Positions 22,701-30,721 of a stretch of DNA of 64,000 bases are shown here, in pieces; position 1 is the stretch's first letter, and every line of letters begins with the position of its first letter. Under the pieces are notes generated by a model. That model was not told the DNA's origin. It saw only the letters and a program-made list of their open reading frames with translations, and ran no database searches. This stretch comes from Mytilus edulis (taxonomy: Eukaryota > Mollusca > Bivalvia > Mytilida > Mytilidae). A program made the position numbers and the translations under genes. The stretch is from contig NC_092356.1 in NCBI RefSeq assembly GCF_963676685.1, positions 43,425,601 through 43,489,600 on the forward strand, written 5' to 3'.

Positions 22701-25700
22701 CTCCCTGTAGTGTTAGGTACCACCTTAAACCAAACTAATGGACAATTGTTTATGTTTGGTGAAAAAAGCAACAAAAAGCAACATTGATTCTAGTCCTATT
22801 CACTGGCATTAATACTATGATTAAAAACATTTATCTTTTTGTTACAGCTTTAAAGTTCAATTTCATGTTGAAACAAATAAAAAAGAAACAATTTCTGAAT
22901 CAGTCCCTTTAGTTTTGATTGGATTTGATGACCTAACGTTTGCTCAAAATCTTCTTCCAAATTAAAGAGTTAAAAACGATACAAACAATCAAATTACCAG
23001 ATTATCTAAAATTGATGAAAACTGCACAAACAAATAAAATATACAAGTATGAGAATGAATAGATAGTGTCTGATTATTATTGCACACAATAAATGCTTTA
23101 AACCATGTTTTTGTACCATAATGCTTAATACTGGTACGATAATATATTTAGTCAATAGATAGTGTCTGATTGCCAGACAATAAAAATATTTCAAGATGAA
23201 GACCAGTAATCTAATTTACGTATTGAACCTTAAAAATAAAATGTATTTTATTATCTTTTTTCTAATTTTTTTAGCTGAAGCTGTATTTGCCAGATGTCTT
23301 TCAGCCATGCAAGGGGAGAGAATTGAAGCTAGTAAACAAATCAAAGGACCAGCAACTACCAAATATACTGGGGATAAAAAAGAATTTATTAATGATATCA
23401 AATATGTAAGTTACTGTGTTGTTAAAACAATTTTTGATAGGGGCCATTATGATTTCTGATGTGTGCATTGGATATCAGTTGGGTTAAAGATTTTGTTGAA
23501 GGTAGAGTTTACCATGATCTTAAGGTCACATTTACAATACAATAAATCAGGCATTCATTTGATTGAAACTTTTTACAACTATGGTTTTGATTTCTTTGTT
23601 CACTGAGTGTGAAAGATGGATAGCGTGAGGAAGTAATTTTTCTAAGAATAAGGTATTGTAGACTTCCTCTTTTCTGACTTCTTATAATTTTCACCTATTC
23701 ATTTAAATTTGACTGACATGTATTTTGGTAACAATTCACACTGATTACTGTGAACACATTATTCTATTTTACCACTTTTTACAAACAAAACTTAATTATT
23801 GTGTGCAATTTTGTCAGCTGTGAATAAGATTCCATATCATAGCTTTCTGATGTATATGACTTGGTGATATAAAAAACATCAAAGTTTTGACTCATTGTCA
23901 ATGACACAGTAAACTTAATTTTTTTTAGAAAAAAACTGTCTTACACTTGAATCAATACCTCAAATGGATAAAAGTTTTCAGCATATAATGAATTGTAAAA
24001 TACTTGTTGCTCAATGCAGTATGCACTTTTCTTTAGATCAATACAAAGTCTAAATACCCATCGCAGAAATTTTATCCATATGGTGAAAACCTGATAATAT
24101 CTATGCATAAACATTTCTAACATAAATATTGCATTTTTAATTCAGGGCTATTCCAGAAAAAAATGTATGGGGGGGGGATTGGAAGGCACATTGTATTAAT
24201 TATATATGGGTGATCGGTATCAGAGCAACTTATCACACTGTAATTCTCAATTACAATTGTCCCCCCCCCCCCCCCCCCCCCCCCCCGTACATTTTTTTCT
24301 GGAATAGCCCTCACTAAAATGTGAATGAAAATTTTTATTTTTTATTTTTTAGGCATTATATGCTTCCAAGATAGTATCATATGCCCAGGGTTTTATGTTG
24401 TTGAGGGAGGCTGCTAAAGAATTGAATTGGAAACTTAACATGGGAGGTATAGCATTGATGTGGAGGAGGTTGTATTATCAGAAGGTAGGTTATCTTCTAT
24501 CTTATTTATTGATTTTAATTGTGGAATTTTAGACTGTTTAGAATTTTACATTAAAAAACAAAAAAGTTAAGTAAGGGAGATAATTAACAAAATTTCATGT
24601 TTGGTTTAGAAAAGGATTCCTATTATCTCCCTTTTGCAAATTAATAAATTCTGATTATCTTTGTTATTTTCATAGCCTAATCTCTTAGTCTCTTACAATA
24701 TCCCAATTCACGATTTTCTTAATCTTAAAACATTTTATTCTTCCCAATTATATTAGTTAAAGAACGTAATAGGGTCAATATTCATTTGTGCATTAATAAT
24801 TTTTATTCATGACTTTCAAGAAACTTTATAAATGAAAACAACATTTATTTGTAGTGTATTCTTAGGAAATATTAAACAAGCATTCGACAAGAAGCCAGAC
24901 CTAAGTAACTTATTGCTGGATGATTTCTTTAAAGGAGAAATACAGAAATGTCAGGTAAGGCCATGCAATAAAATATTCTGTTTGAGGTTGAGCCATGCTA
25001 TAGAAAGTCCTGTTTGCTGAAATTGTGTTCAGGGCTGAACAGAGCTATACCAAGATCTTTGTTTAATTCATATAATCATACACTTTTTGTTATTATCTAA
25101 TTTTATGAATGTGAGATTCTATATGGCATATGTTTAAATAGATGCAGAGAAATAAAAGTAACAAGAAGATGAAAAAAATTCATTCATTGAAAAAAACATA
25201 TTTACAATAAAAAAAAATCATAAATAGACAACATGGAAGAAATGTTTTACAAAAATTTTACTAGTTATGTTTTTAATGAATGATTGATGAAAAAATATAT
25301 TTATAATCCAACTCTATGTTGGAGGTTTTCTGGTCTGAGAGACAATTCATTTGATTTCATTAGAATATTTGAGTAGAGGTCAAAATGAATGAATGAATGT
25401 TGGGGGGAAAGAATGGCGCAATATGGTTTATCCCACCTTAATTTGTTATTATGTTTTCTTCCTTAAGCTCAATTTTCAAAGTCAGCCAGCAACCATCAGA
25501 TAGTATAAGTAGTGTGTTTTAACCCCCATTACAATTATTTTAGAAAACTTGTTAACTATGAAAAGCATTTTAGACTTATTAATTTTGATTTTCATTGAGA
25601 TTTATATTTTAGACTTCATGGCGTAAAGTTGTAGCAACAGCTGTTACATTAGGTGTACCTACTCCTGCCTTCAGTACAGCATTAGCTTTCTTTGATGGTT

Positions 25701-26253
25701 ATAGATCTGCAAGACTACCAGCTAACATGTTACAGGTATTTTATTTAAATTATAAAGAATGTTTTGATTGGCTACTTGCTACCTTCATATCCATAATCAA
25801 AATGGTATTAATAAGGAATGGGCTGCCACTTACTTCCTGAATTCAACATTACCAGTAAAACTGAATTTCATACTGTTAAATACACAATTGACGGCAGGAA
25901 CTTTTTAAGAACATCTTTATTGAATATCTGAACTGTAACCTAATTATCTTAGAAATAGATAATTATCACCACATTTATATTTTGTTATATGATAACAGTA
26001 AATCATACAAATTTGTTTCTGGGCTAAAGTAAATATTTTGTTAATTTTTTTTTATATAAATTAAGCGACCCAAATTAGTTTTAGTGTTTGGTACCACCTT
26101 AACAATTAATTGGTAATGTATTCATATTTTTAGGCACAAAGAGATTATTTTGGTGCCCACACCTACGAGTTACTTGACAACCCAGGGGAGTTCATACACA
26201 CCAACTGGACCGGACATGGAGGAAATGTTTCGTCAACCACATACCAAGTTTGA
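7723..26253 (+). CDS. PGD: 6-phosphogluconate dehydrogenase, decarboxylating; twelve visible exons, one missing
   Basis: PGD oxidatively decarboxylates 6-phosphogluconate to ribulose 5-phosphate with NADP+, the third step of the cytosolic oxidative pentose-phosphate pathway. Visible exons are 7723-7733, 15222-15297, 17980-18159, 18783-18848, 19801-19919, 20785-20851, 21266-21400, 23275-23405, 24353-24484, 24855-24954, 25613-25735 and 26134-26253, all with GT-AG introns. They give about 419 residues against 483 in human. Motifs in order are the NADP fingerprint GLAVMG, NRT for the 2'-phosphate, GGNSEY, the [22 protein letters not shown] loop (written in parts: [22 protein letters not shown]), [15 protein letters not shown] with catalytic Lys and Glu, and the tail [21 protein letters not shown]. 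Two faults stop it translating as drawn: a missing exon after 21400 and a 2-nt shortfall near 24461. Introns carry many mobile elements. I take it as a real, active-type gene with assembly faults, but a pseudogene cannot be excluded. Confidence 0.93.
8033..8292 (+). mobile_element. tRNA-derived SINE with 12-bp target duplication
   Basis: A tRNA-like head carries an A-box-like GTGGCAGAGTGG at 8043-8054 and a B-box-like GAATTCGAACCC near 8103. A body with GAAGGTTGGTGGTTTTCTCC follows, then a short A/C-rich tail (AAAATCAAAATCAAA). The flanks TCATGTTTGCAT (8021-8032) and TCATGTTTGTAT (8293-8304) form a target duplication with one mismatch. The body matches a SINE type I recall as common in molluscs. 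Located in PGD intron 1. Confidence 0.88.
9669..10200 (+). mobile_element. Diverged 3' tail of the intron-2-type retroelement
   Basis: Contains AGTTGTTGGCATGA, GGTAACTGCTAGTAGT and a TTACCATGGTTAC..CATCAGACT block in the same order as the tail at 16960-17210 behind the reverse-transcriptase frame. It has diverged, and one short block is expanded into a minisatellite. Confidence 0.7.
9933..10132 (+). repeat. Minisatellite, 33-bp unit, inside the retroelement tail
   Basis: Six units of ACTTATTCTAACATCAGACT followed by TAGGCTTCTTTTT; one unit is 2 bp short. In the retroelement tail at 17175-17215 the same block occurs once, so the array grew from an internal piece of the element. It keeps an open frame of 110 codons only because the unit is a multiple of three; I do not consider that coding. 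Confidence 0.9.
10261..11658. other. PGD intron 1 stretch with no recognised feature
   Basis: AT-rich intronic DNA with a short poly-C run near 10345. No exon, RNA gene or repeat copy was recognised on either strand. Confidence 0.5.
11659..13761 (+). mobile_element. Hairpin-ended non-autonomous element (HINE-like), outer copy, interrupted
   Basis: The 5' end is a 14-bp-stem hairpin AGCTCACCTGGCCC-GAA-GGGCCAAGTGAGCT at 11659-11689, followed by a CGTCCG-rich stretch and a long AT-rich core with a partial internal repeat (CTCTGAAACTRCTGGGCC). The 3' end has GGTGAGCGACACAGG, an inverted copy of the 5' GCTCACC, then the hairpin AGGCTCTTTAGAGCCT and CTAG. It is flanked by T on both sides. A second element of the family is nested at 12577-13375. 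The plan fits helentron-associated interspersed elements; that class is inference. Confidence 0.8.
12577..13375 (+). mobile_element. Hairpin-ended element, inner nested copy, exact ends visible
   Basis: 799 bp from AGCTCACCTGGCCC (12577) to AGAGCCTCTAG (13375). Left flank AAATTTTGCCGTTTTT and right flank TTTGTCATTATCTTGAAT rejoin into the core of the surrounding element, which in intact copies reads TTTTGCTGTTTTTGGTTATT and on to ATCTTGAAT. The insertion therefore sits in a T run and defines both termini. No open frame, so it is non-autonomous. Confidence 0.88.
14075..14305 (+). mobile_element. Second tRNA-derived SINE, 5' part lost
   Basis: B-box-like GTGAGTTCAAACCCC at about 14114-14128 is followed by GGATTGCCAGTTTT, TGGTTCTCTCTGGGTTCTC and CTAAACACCAATAAACAAC, parallel to the SINE at 8033-8292. 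The A-box half is not recognisable. PGD intron 1. Confidence 0.75.
14330..14460 (-). repeat. Retroelement-tail fragment, inverted
   Basis: Reads GATGTAGGAAGATTGGTGTG, CCAATGAGACAACTCTCCA, TAAACCATTATAGGTCAAAG and ACGGCCTTCAACACG, the reverse complement of the distal end of the repeat at 3330-3450. Confidence 0.7.
15222..15297 (+). CDS. PGD: PGD exon 2
   Basis: The first base completes the Lys codon from exon 1; 25 codons follow ([20 protein letters not shown], then DHGFT). It carries the Rossmann fingerprint GxAxxG for NADP+. Acceptor TTTTTCAG, donor GTAAGT. Confidence 0.95.
15640..17590 (+). mobile_element. Retroelement with reverse-transcriptase frame and 3' tail, in PGD intron 2
   Basis: An open frame is followed by about 640 bp of non-coding tail ending near TTCTCAATTTTAT. 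The tail occurs nearly unchanged on the minus strand at 45350-46143, both copies ending at the same place, which marks the 3' terminus. The 5' limit is unclear and the coding part seems truncated at its N-terminus. It is inserted in the sense direction of PGD. The RT type looks Penelope-like. Confidence 0.75.
15734..16942 (+). CDS. Reverse transcriptase, Penelope-like type (mobile-element protein, N-terminally truncated)
   Basis: The frame is open from 15734; the first plausible alternative start in it is a TTG at 15845, giving 365 codons to TAA. Counting from there, the RT palm motifs are visible: FDFSTLYTT (residues about 20-28, catalytic Asp), [10 protein letters not shown] (105-114), [10 protein letters not shown] (148-157, the YxDD box) and [11 protein letters not shown], followed by the thumb-like [18 protein letters not shown] and [16 protein letters not shown]. 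This resembles the very common animal RT family I associate with Penelope-like elements. No GIY-YIG endonuclease motif was seen in the frame. The upstream in-frame stop at 15731 suggests loss of the N-terminal part. The enzyme would copy element RNA into DNA; whether it is expressed is unknown. Confidence 0.75.
   Translation: MTNFFSTLGTIKNLIINCSNGAFEDSGVGYFWSVKGSLEVLDGLHAYIGDFESVQSFDFSTLYTTLPHILIKKKFTHLIKWAFKKSECEYICSNSFRSFFSSNKQKNYVNWTCFDAICALGFLLDDVFVRFGDSVYRQIIEIPMGTNCAPLIADLFLYCYELQFMTKISKDPSKQHLINKFNNTFRYLDDILALNNDDFSMYINEIYPVELTLNKANTNNDHCPFVDLDIYITNGKLNTKIYDKRDDFSFPIVNYPFLDGDVPLSPSYGVYISQLVRFARVCNNVLDFNERNLCITEKLLHQSFRYHKLVKTFTKFYHRYKDIIRKYSSTCRLLISSGISHPIFYGNILYKAQRCQYSPQKLTKPLNRLIKKGYNYDTVVKSLKIAYFGVNIESLIRSLHRN
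17980..18159 (+). CDS. PGD: PGD exon 3
   Basis: 60 codons in phase 0, [14 protein letters not shown] onward, through [22 protein letters not shown] binds the 2'-phosphate of NADP+; VKAGQAVD is part of the coenzyme domain. Acceptor TTTTTCAG, donor GTAAAT. Confidence 0.96.
18783..18848 (+). CDS. PGD: PGD exon 4
   Basis: 22 codons, [20 protein letters not shown] then TN, with the family's IIDGGNSEY coenzyme/substrate loop. Donor GTAAGT. Confidence 0.96.
18908..19510 (+). mobile_element. Third family of hairpin-start, CCGTCCGTC-containing element, partial
   Basis: Starts with the hairpin TACCCCACTCAAC-GAA-GTTGAGGAGGGTA, then GTCCGTCCGTCCGTCC and a tandem core: GCAACT(C)CTCTCAAACCACAC and GATAATAAGGACATA(A/C)TATG recur at about 19020, 19190 and 19440. 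A second start (TACCCCACGTACAAAGCAGAGGG) lies at about 19343 inside it. No 3' hairpin was found, so the element may be truncated. PGD intron 4. Confidence 0.65.
19801..19919 (+). CDS. PGD: PGD exon 5
   Basis: [20 protein letters not shown], then [20 protein letters not shown] with the Trp codon split by the intron. It holds the [11 protein letters not shown] and SLMPGG substrate-binding loops. Acceptor TTTTTCAG, donor GTAAGT. Confidence 0.96.
19922..19978 (+). repeat. Echo of PGD exon 5 at the start of intron 5
   Basis: AGTAGGAAGTAGTGTAAGTGG followed by AAAATGGTCCATC mirrors exon-internal GTAGGAAGTGGTGTAAGTGG and ATATGGTCCATCC with scattered changes. It looks like an old direct duplication of about 55 bp of the exon into the neighbouring intron. 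It has stop codons and is not used. Confidence 0.6.
20785..20851 (+). CDS. PGD: PGD exon 6
   Basis: Completes the Trp codon, then [20 protein letters not shown] and DW. Acceptor TTTTAG, donor GTAAGA. Phase fits exons 5 and 7 exactly. Confidence 0.95.
21168..21228 (+). pseudogene. Truncated duplicate of PGD exon 7
   Basis: Repeats the first 60 or so bases of exon 7 ([19 protein letters not shown], then RDL) with its own ATTCAAG acceptor, 98 bp upstream of the real exon. It then runs into intron-like T-rich sequence and the real acceptor without a donor. If spliced to, the mRNA would carry extra, frame-breaking sequence. Confidence 0.85.
21266..21400 (+). CDS. PGD: PGD exon 7 (catalytic residues)
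   Basis: 45 codons, [20 protein letters not shown] onward to [24 protein letters not shown] carries the catalytic Lys (general base/acid) and Glu known in the family. Acceptor TTCAAG is weaker than its neighbours; donor GTAGGT. The next exon, expected to open near FEDWNK, is absent. Confidence 0.94.
21468..21692 (+). mobile_element. MITE with TA target duplication
   Basis: Terminal inverted repeats CTGTAAATTCAGAAATTATTG and CAATAATTTCTGAATTTACAG enclose about 180 bp without coding capacity; TA flanks both ends, as for Tc1/mariner-type elements. A second copy is at 5826-6005. PGD intron 7. Confidence 0.9.
22566..22665. other. Assembly gap of 100 N
   Basis: Exactly 100 N, the usual placeholder for a gap of unknown size. 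It lies between PGD exon 7 and the next visible exon, where an exon of about 187 nt is expected. Confidence 0.98.
23275..23405 (+). CDS. PGD: PGD exon after the gap (probably exon 9)
   Basis: Two bases complete a codon, then [20 protein letters not shown] onward through [12 protein letters not shown]. It needs one leftover base from the missing exon. Acceptor TTTTTTAG, donor GTAAGT. Confidence 0.94.
24145..24310. mobile_element. MITE with G/C-tract inverted repeats and TCA flanks
   Basis: Terminal inverted repeats GGGCTATTCCAGAAAAAAATGTA, then a G run at one end and a matching C run of about 32 at the other. TCA stands on both sides (24142-24144 and 24311-24313), consistent with a 3-bp target duplication. 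It ends 42 bp before the next PGD exon. Non-coding. Confidence 0.85.
24353..24484 (+). CDS. PGD: PGD exon with 2-nt shortfall (frameshift)
   Basis: [20 protein letters not shown] to [10 protein letters not shown] reads well, but the expected GGCIIRS becomes RLYYQK. The bases AGGAGGTTGTATTATCAGAAG match an intact AGAGGAGGTTGTATTATCAG version lacking one AG pair. The exon is 132 nt, whereas the next exon needs two leftover bases (134). WRGGCIIR includes a substrate-phosphate Arg, so the lesion would be fatal if real. Confidence 0.9.
24855..24954 (+). CDS. PGD: PGD exon 11 (by inferred numbering)
   Basis: One base completes the Ser of IIRS, then [20 protein letters not shown] and [13 protein letters not shown]. 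Acceptor TTTGTAG, donor GTAAGG. Confidence 0.94.
25613..25735 (+). CDS. PGD: PGD exon 12 (by inferred numbering)
   Basis: 41 codons, [20 protein letters not shown] onward to [10 protein letters not shown], with the family's ALxFFDGYR block. Acceptor ATTTTAG, donor GTATTT. Confidence 0.95.
26134..26253 (+). CDS. PGD: PGD terminal exon
   Basis: [20 protein letters not shown] then [19 protein letters not shown] and TGA. The [10 protein letters not shown] and HTNWTGHGG blocks form the C-terminal tail that reaches into the partner subunit's active site in this homodimeric enzyme. Confidence 0.97.
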   Translation, partial: AQRDYFGAHTYELLDNPGEFIHTNWTGHGGNVSSTTYQV

Positions 26254-26716
26254 TAAACTTCATTCCATATACCAATGTTCTTATTTAGACTTGTGATAGT
26301 ATTAGACTAATTTTATTAAGTTTTTCTCTATCTGTTACTGCATAATTTATGATTGGTATTTCAAAGTGCTATTTCTACAAGAACTTTATTGTATTTTTAT
26401 TGATCATGTTGAAATTTGTTGACAATTGAAAATTTATGATTTTTTTTTAAAAATATTTTAAAACTTTAATGATTAATTTAATTTATTAATGTTTAGTCTT
26501 AGCATGTATAGAATTAAAGTATCTAAATTTACAGTCAAGTAGTAAACTTTAATTTTTACATAGTCAGTGCATTTCATTGCCTAACTGTTGCAGACACAGG
26601 CTTATTGCATGTATAAATTACAAGTCAGCATTTTGTATCATTTATCTTGTTGTACCATGGTTATCATGATGAAGTTTCATATAATAAGATTCATTTAGTT
26701 TTTATAAAGAGAAAAT

Positions 26717-26722
26717 AATAAA
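26717..26722 (+). terminator. Candidate PGD polyadenylation signal
   Basis: First AATAAA after the stop codon, 464 bp downstream; an ATTAAA variant lies near 26513. Later AATAAA words exist, so the 3' UTR could be longer. Confidence 0.35.
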
Positions 26723-28479
26723 TGAGATAAAAAAAAACATTGTTACATAGTATATAATTGTTATGTATGAATATCACAATGAAAATAATATAAAAAACAA
26801 ATATGTTACATGAGTATTACAGTTAATATTATTGTTATGTATATCTTAATGTTTACTGATTAAAATGGATAAATTTTGATATAGCCATTTTATGTCATGC
26901 TTATTTGTTCCAGAGCCTTCAAACAGTCCTAAATTTTAAAGTCACTAATGAGATTTATGCATACAAAATGCATGTCTGGCATACTAAATTATATGGCTGC
27001 TGTCTTTGACAAGTTTTTACTTCACATGTAAATTTTTTATGACAGAAATATAAGTATAATTATATTGAAATGGTCTATTGATGACATAAATAAAATATAT
27101 AGAAAACTTCAAATTTTAGAAAACAAGTAGGTCAAACTTTAAACTACTATTGTTGTAAGTACTGGTTTGCTTATTTTCAGAAGAACTTGAAACTTGCATA
27201 AAAAGAAACAATATTTTACAAAATCATTTCTAAAAGCTATCATTTCATAGAAATGTTAATCAATTTACAATATAAAGTTCATAAGTGTGCAATCATGTGC
27301 CATCTATTTTTGTACAATCAAAAGTTTATATATATATCATCACACATGAAGGAGGAATATCTAGTGTGTTTTTTTATTTCTTTATCTTAAAGTATCTTGC
27401 AAAGCTATGAAGTTGCTTCTTTCAAGCTTTTTTTAGTCATTAGCAAGGTTTAAATTTTAATTTCTGTACTAGATTTTTGGTGTGATCACTTATATTGAAT
27501 TTACAATGTCGCTAACAAATGTGATCCATTTCAGGTTATAATTTGGGGTTTTTACACATAAGCATATAATGAATTAATGTCAAATTTGTGTCAAATCTAT
27601 ATGAACAAACTGAAAATAAATGATCTCAATTTACATATGATATGCTCCACATATATGCTCTGCTTTGTTGTTTTCACTGTATTTTTACATAGTCTGTTAT
27701 GAGAGGCGGATCAAACACTACAAAATGTTTTAACATCAAGCGTTTGGACATCTTAAATGTAACACAATTGTCAATGTCATTATGTTTGCCATCAAGGCAA
27801 ATAGCATTTCCTTGTAATTTCAAAGTCACATACAACATTATTTAAGCATTTGACATCTCAGACAAAAAGAGATTTTTTACTTGAATATCATAAGGTTAAC
27901 TGAAACTTGAGATTCACATATACTCATTAATTCCATGAAAATGGGTTTCCATGAATTAAAATGAATCTGCAGAAACACACATCAATGATGGATCTGTTGC
28001 TACTGTTGTTGTATTTTTATATTCATTATTAGAATAATTTTAACCAGAAAACATTTGTTTTAGTTTCATGTTTGCTATTTTAGTGTAAGCTTTTATCTAA
28101 ATAATTAAAATATTTCGAGACCAACAAACTTGTTATAGGCAACTAAAACATACAAAAAGGGAAAAGGCAGTACTGAAGACAATCAAGTAATGTATTTCCA
28201 TTTTAGGAAAATAAGACTGCATGACAATTTCCTGGTGTGCAGTATATTTGTAACAAATATCTAATGAATCTAATATCTATATGATATATTTCTAGCCATA
28301 ATTTGCAATAAAATATACATTTGAATGTATTCCGGAATTGAATTTTGTTGGACTAAGCCATTAAAAGCCAAAGGATACTTATGAGGCCATCATGCTTTCT
28401 TTAACTGGTTGTTATTGAATAGACTTTTTTGTACATTTGTTTTACTGCTCAGCCAGATTTAAAAGTGAAAGGTGGCCTT
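26723..28479. other. PGD 3' flank, no recognised feature
   Basis: AT-rich sequence without exon-like frames. It may include a long PGD 3' UTR, but nothing in the sequence decides this. Confidence 0.45.
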
Positions 28480-30230
28480 GAAAAATGAGTTCAACTTCAC
28501 CATGTGTTCCTACGAACCTCTTTTGTTATATTTTAATGTGCTTTATCATTGAGGGTGGGTTGTAGTTATCGCAGATTTATGATAGTCTGTTTAAAAAAAC
28601 ACAGCATTTTCTATAATTTGGAGATTTAAAGAATAACATGTTGTTGAGACACACATTTATTTTCCAGATTCATTGGGGATGAAGAACTCCTTTGATTTTG
28701 AGGTCACTAGGTCAAAGGAAAAGGTCTCAGCAGCAATAGACAGATTAAGTTGATGTAAACTTGTGTGACTTTAAACCATATCAACTTCGCTTAACATGTT
28801 AAAAATGAGACTGTATCGATTTTTGAATCAAAGGTCAAGGTTGCAATTCTATAAGTAGAGTGAAATTTTGGGAACTTTTTTGTTTGCAGGCAAATTCTTT
28901 TGAGTTGTAAACCAGATCTTTATCAATATTTGGTTGGGAAAGGGTGACTGTGCAAATAAACAGTTGATGTTGAGGTAACTAGGCCATATGTCAAGATCAC
29001 AGGCACATGTCTCAGATTTTTCTCTCTTTATATCTTAATATATCACAAAGAAAAAAATCTAAGACAAGTGCCTGTGGTCAAGATCAACAATTAATAGACA
29101 AGCAAATATTGACAAGTTTTTTTTAAGTGCCAATCAAACCATGCATCCAATCATTACCAAACTTAGTTTGATAATGTCCCTTGTTGAATTTCAGGTCACT
29201 AAGTCAAAGTTTGAGGTCATAGCTTCAATTGAAAGAATGAAAATTTTGCAAACTTCTTGATTTTTATGCCCCACCTACGATAGTAGAGGGGCATTATGTT
29301 TTCTGGTCTGTGCGTCCGTCCGTCTGTTCGTCCGTCCGTCTGTTCGTTCGTCCGTCCGTCTGTCCCGCTTCAGGTTAAAGTTTTTGGTCGAGGTGGTTTT
29401 TGATGAAGTTGAAGTCCAATCGACTTCAAACTTGGTACACATGTTCCCTATGATATGATCTTTCTAATTTTAATGCCAAATTAGAGATTTTACCCCAATT
29501 TCACGGTCCACTGAACATAGAAAATGATAGTGCAAATTTCAGGTTAAAGTTTTTGGCTTCAGGTTAAAGTTTTTGGTCAAGGTAGTTTTTGATGAAGTTG
29601 AAGTCCAATCAACTTGAAACTTAGTATACATGTGCCCTATGATATGATCTTTCTAATTTAAATGCCAAATTAGAGTTTTGACCCCAATTTTACGGTTCAC
29701 TGAACATAGAAAATGATAGTGCAAATTTCAGGTTAAAGTTTTGGGCTTCAGGTTAAAGTTTTTGGTCAAGGTAGTTTTTGATGAAGTTGAAGTCCAATCA
29801 ACTTGAAACTTAGTATACATGTGCCCTATGATATGATCTTTCTAATTTAAATGCCAAATTAGAGTTTTGACCCCAATTTTACGGTTCACTGAATATAGAA
29901 AATGATAGTGCAAATTTCAGGTTAAAGTTTTTGGTCAAGGTAGTTTTTGATAAAGTAGAAGTCCAATCAACTTGAAACTTAGTATACATGTTCCCTTTGA
30001 TAAGATCATTCTAATTTTAATGCCAAATTAGAGAATTTATTCCAATTTCACAGTCCTTTAAACATAGAAAATGATAGTGCGAGTGGGGCATCCGTGTACT
30101 GTGGACACATTCTTGTTGAATAATATCTTTAGAACCATATCACCTTCACATATCCTGACTTTAAAATGCATATCGGTCAGACTAAGTGCATTTTATGTCA
30201 GTAGGTCAAGGTAACAGTATCTAAACAAAG
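28480..30230. repeat. Degenerate repeat with TTTGAGGTCACTAGGTCAAA words, split by a hairpin-ended element
   Basis: Loose copies of GGTCACTAGGTCAAAGG, CAAGATCACAGG and TCAGTAGGTCAAGG recur at about 28700, 28990, 29200 and 30195. The last lies beyond the inserted element at 29276-30115, so the older repeat was interrupted. I know such words as a diverged bivalve repeat; boundaries are vague. Confidence 0.5.
29276..30115 (+). mobile_element. Hairpin-ended element, ATGCCCC family, four-unit core
   Basis: The 5' end ATGCCCCACC folds with GAGGGGCAT a few bases on; CGTCCGTCCGTC repeats follow. The core is a tandem array of about 186 bp units, with GGTTAAAGTTTTTGGTC recurring near 29373, 29563, 29749 and 29920. 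Near the 3' end GTGGGGCA (30083-30090) is an inverted copy of the 5' end, followed by a small hairpin (GTGT..ACAC) and CTTG. T lies on both flanks. Same plan as the GCTCACC family; no coding frame. Confidence 0.82.
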
Positions 30231-30721
30231 AAGGTACCAACTAAAATATGTTCATCATCAAAACTTCGAGATGTAGGAATAGGTCCAAGTAAATCAGAGA
30301 GATGGTACAATTATAGGAGAAAGGTGATCCTACTTCATGAAGATAGTCTGTAAAATAACAACTGCAATAAGTGTAAAGTTTACCCTGAATGTGAAGAAAA
30401 TGTGATCATCCTATACAAATGTATTGTTCTTATCAGTCACACTAATTGGGAAATGTAGCATTTTCTGTCCTGCTTATTGTCATTTTCAAGTCTTATAAGA
30501 TTAGTCCACCTCATGTCAGTCAGTGATAAATTAAAGACCTATGTTACACTTTCTTGCTTTAGCGTCTAAGGGAAACCTCACAACCTGTTTAAATCATAAT
30601 CTTGGGATTATTGTCACAGATTTAAGGATTTTATACACATGATAATGATAACCTTAGCTGTATTTGGCCAAGCTTTCATGAATCATCAATGCTTTTCAAC
30701 TTCGTTTTATATTGAGTTTTT

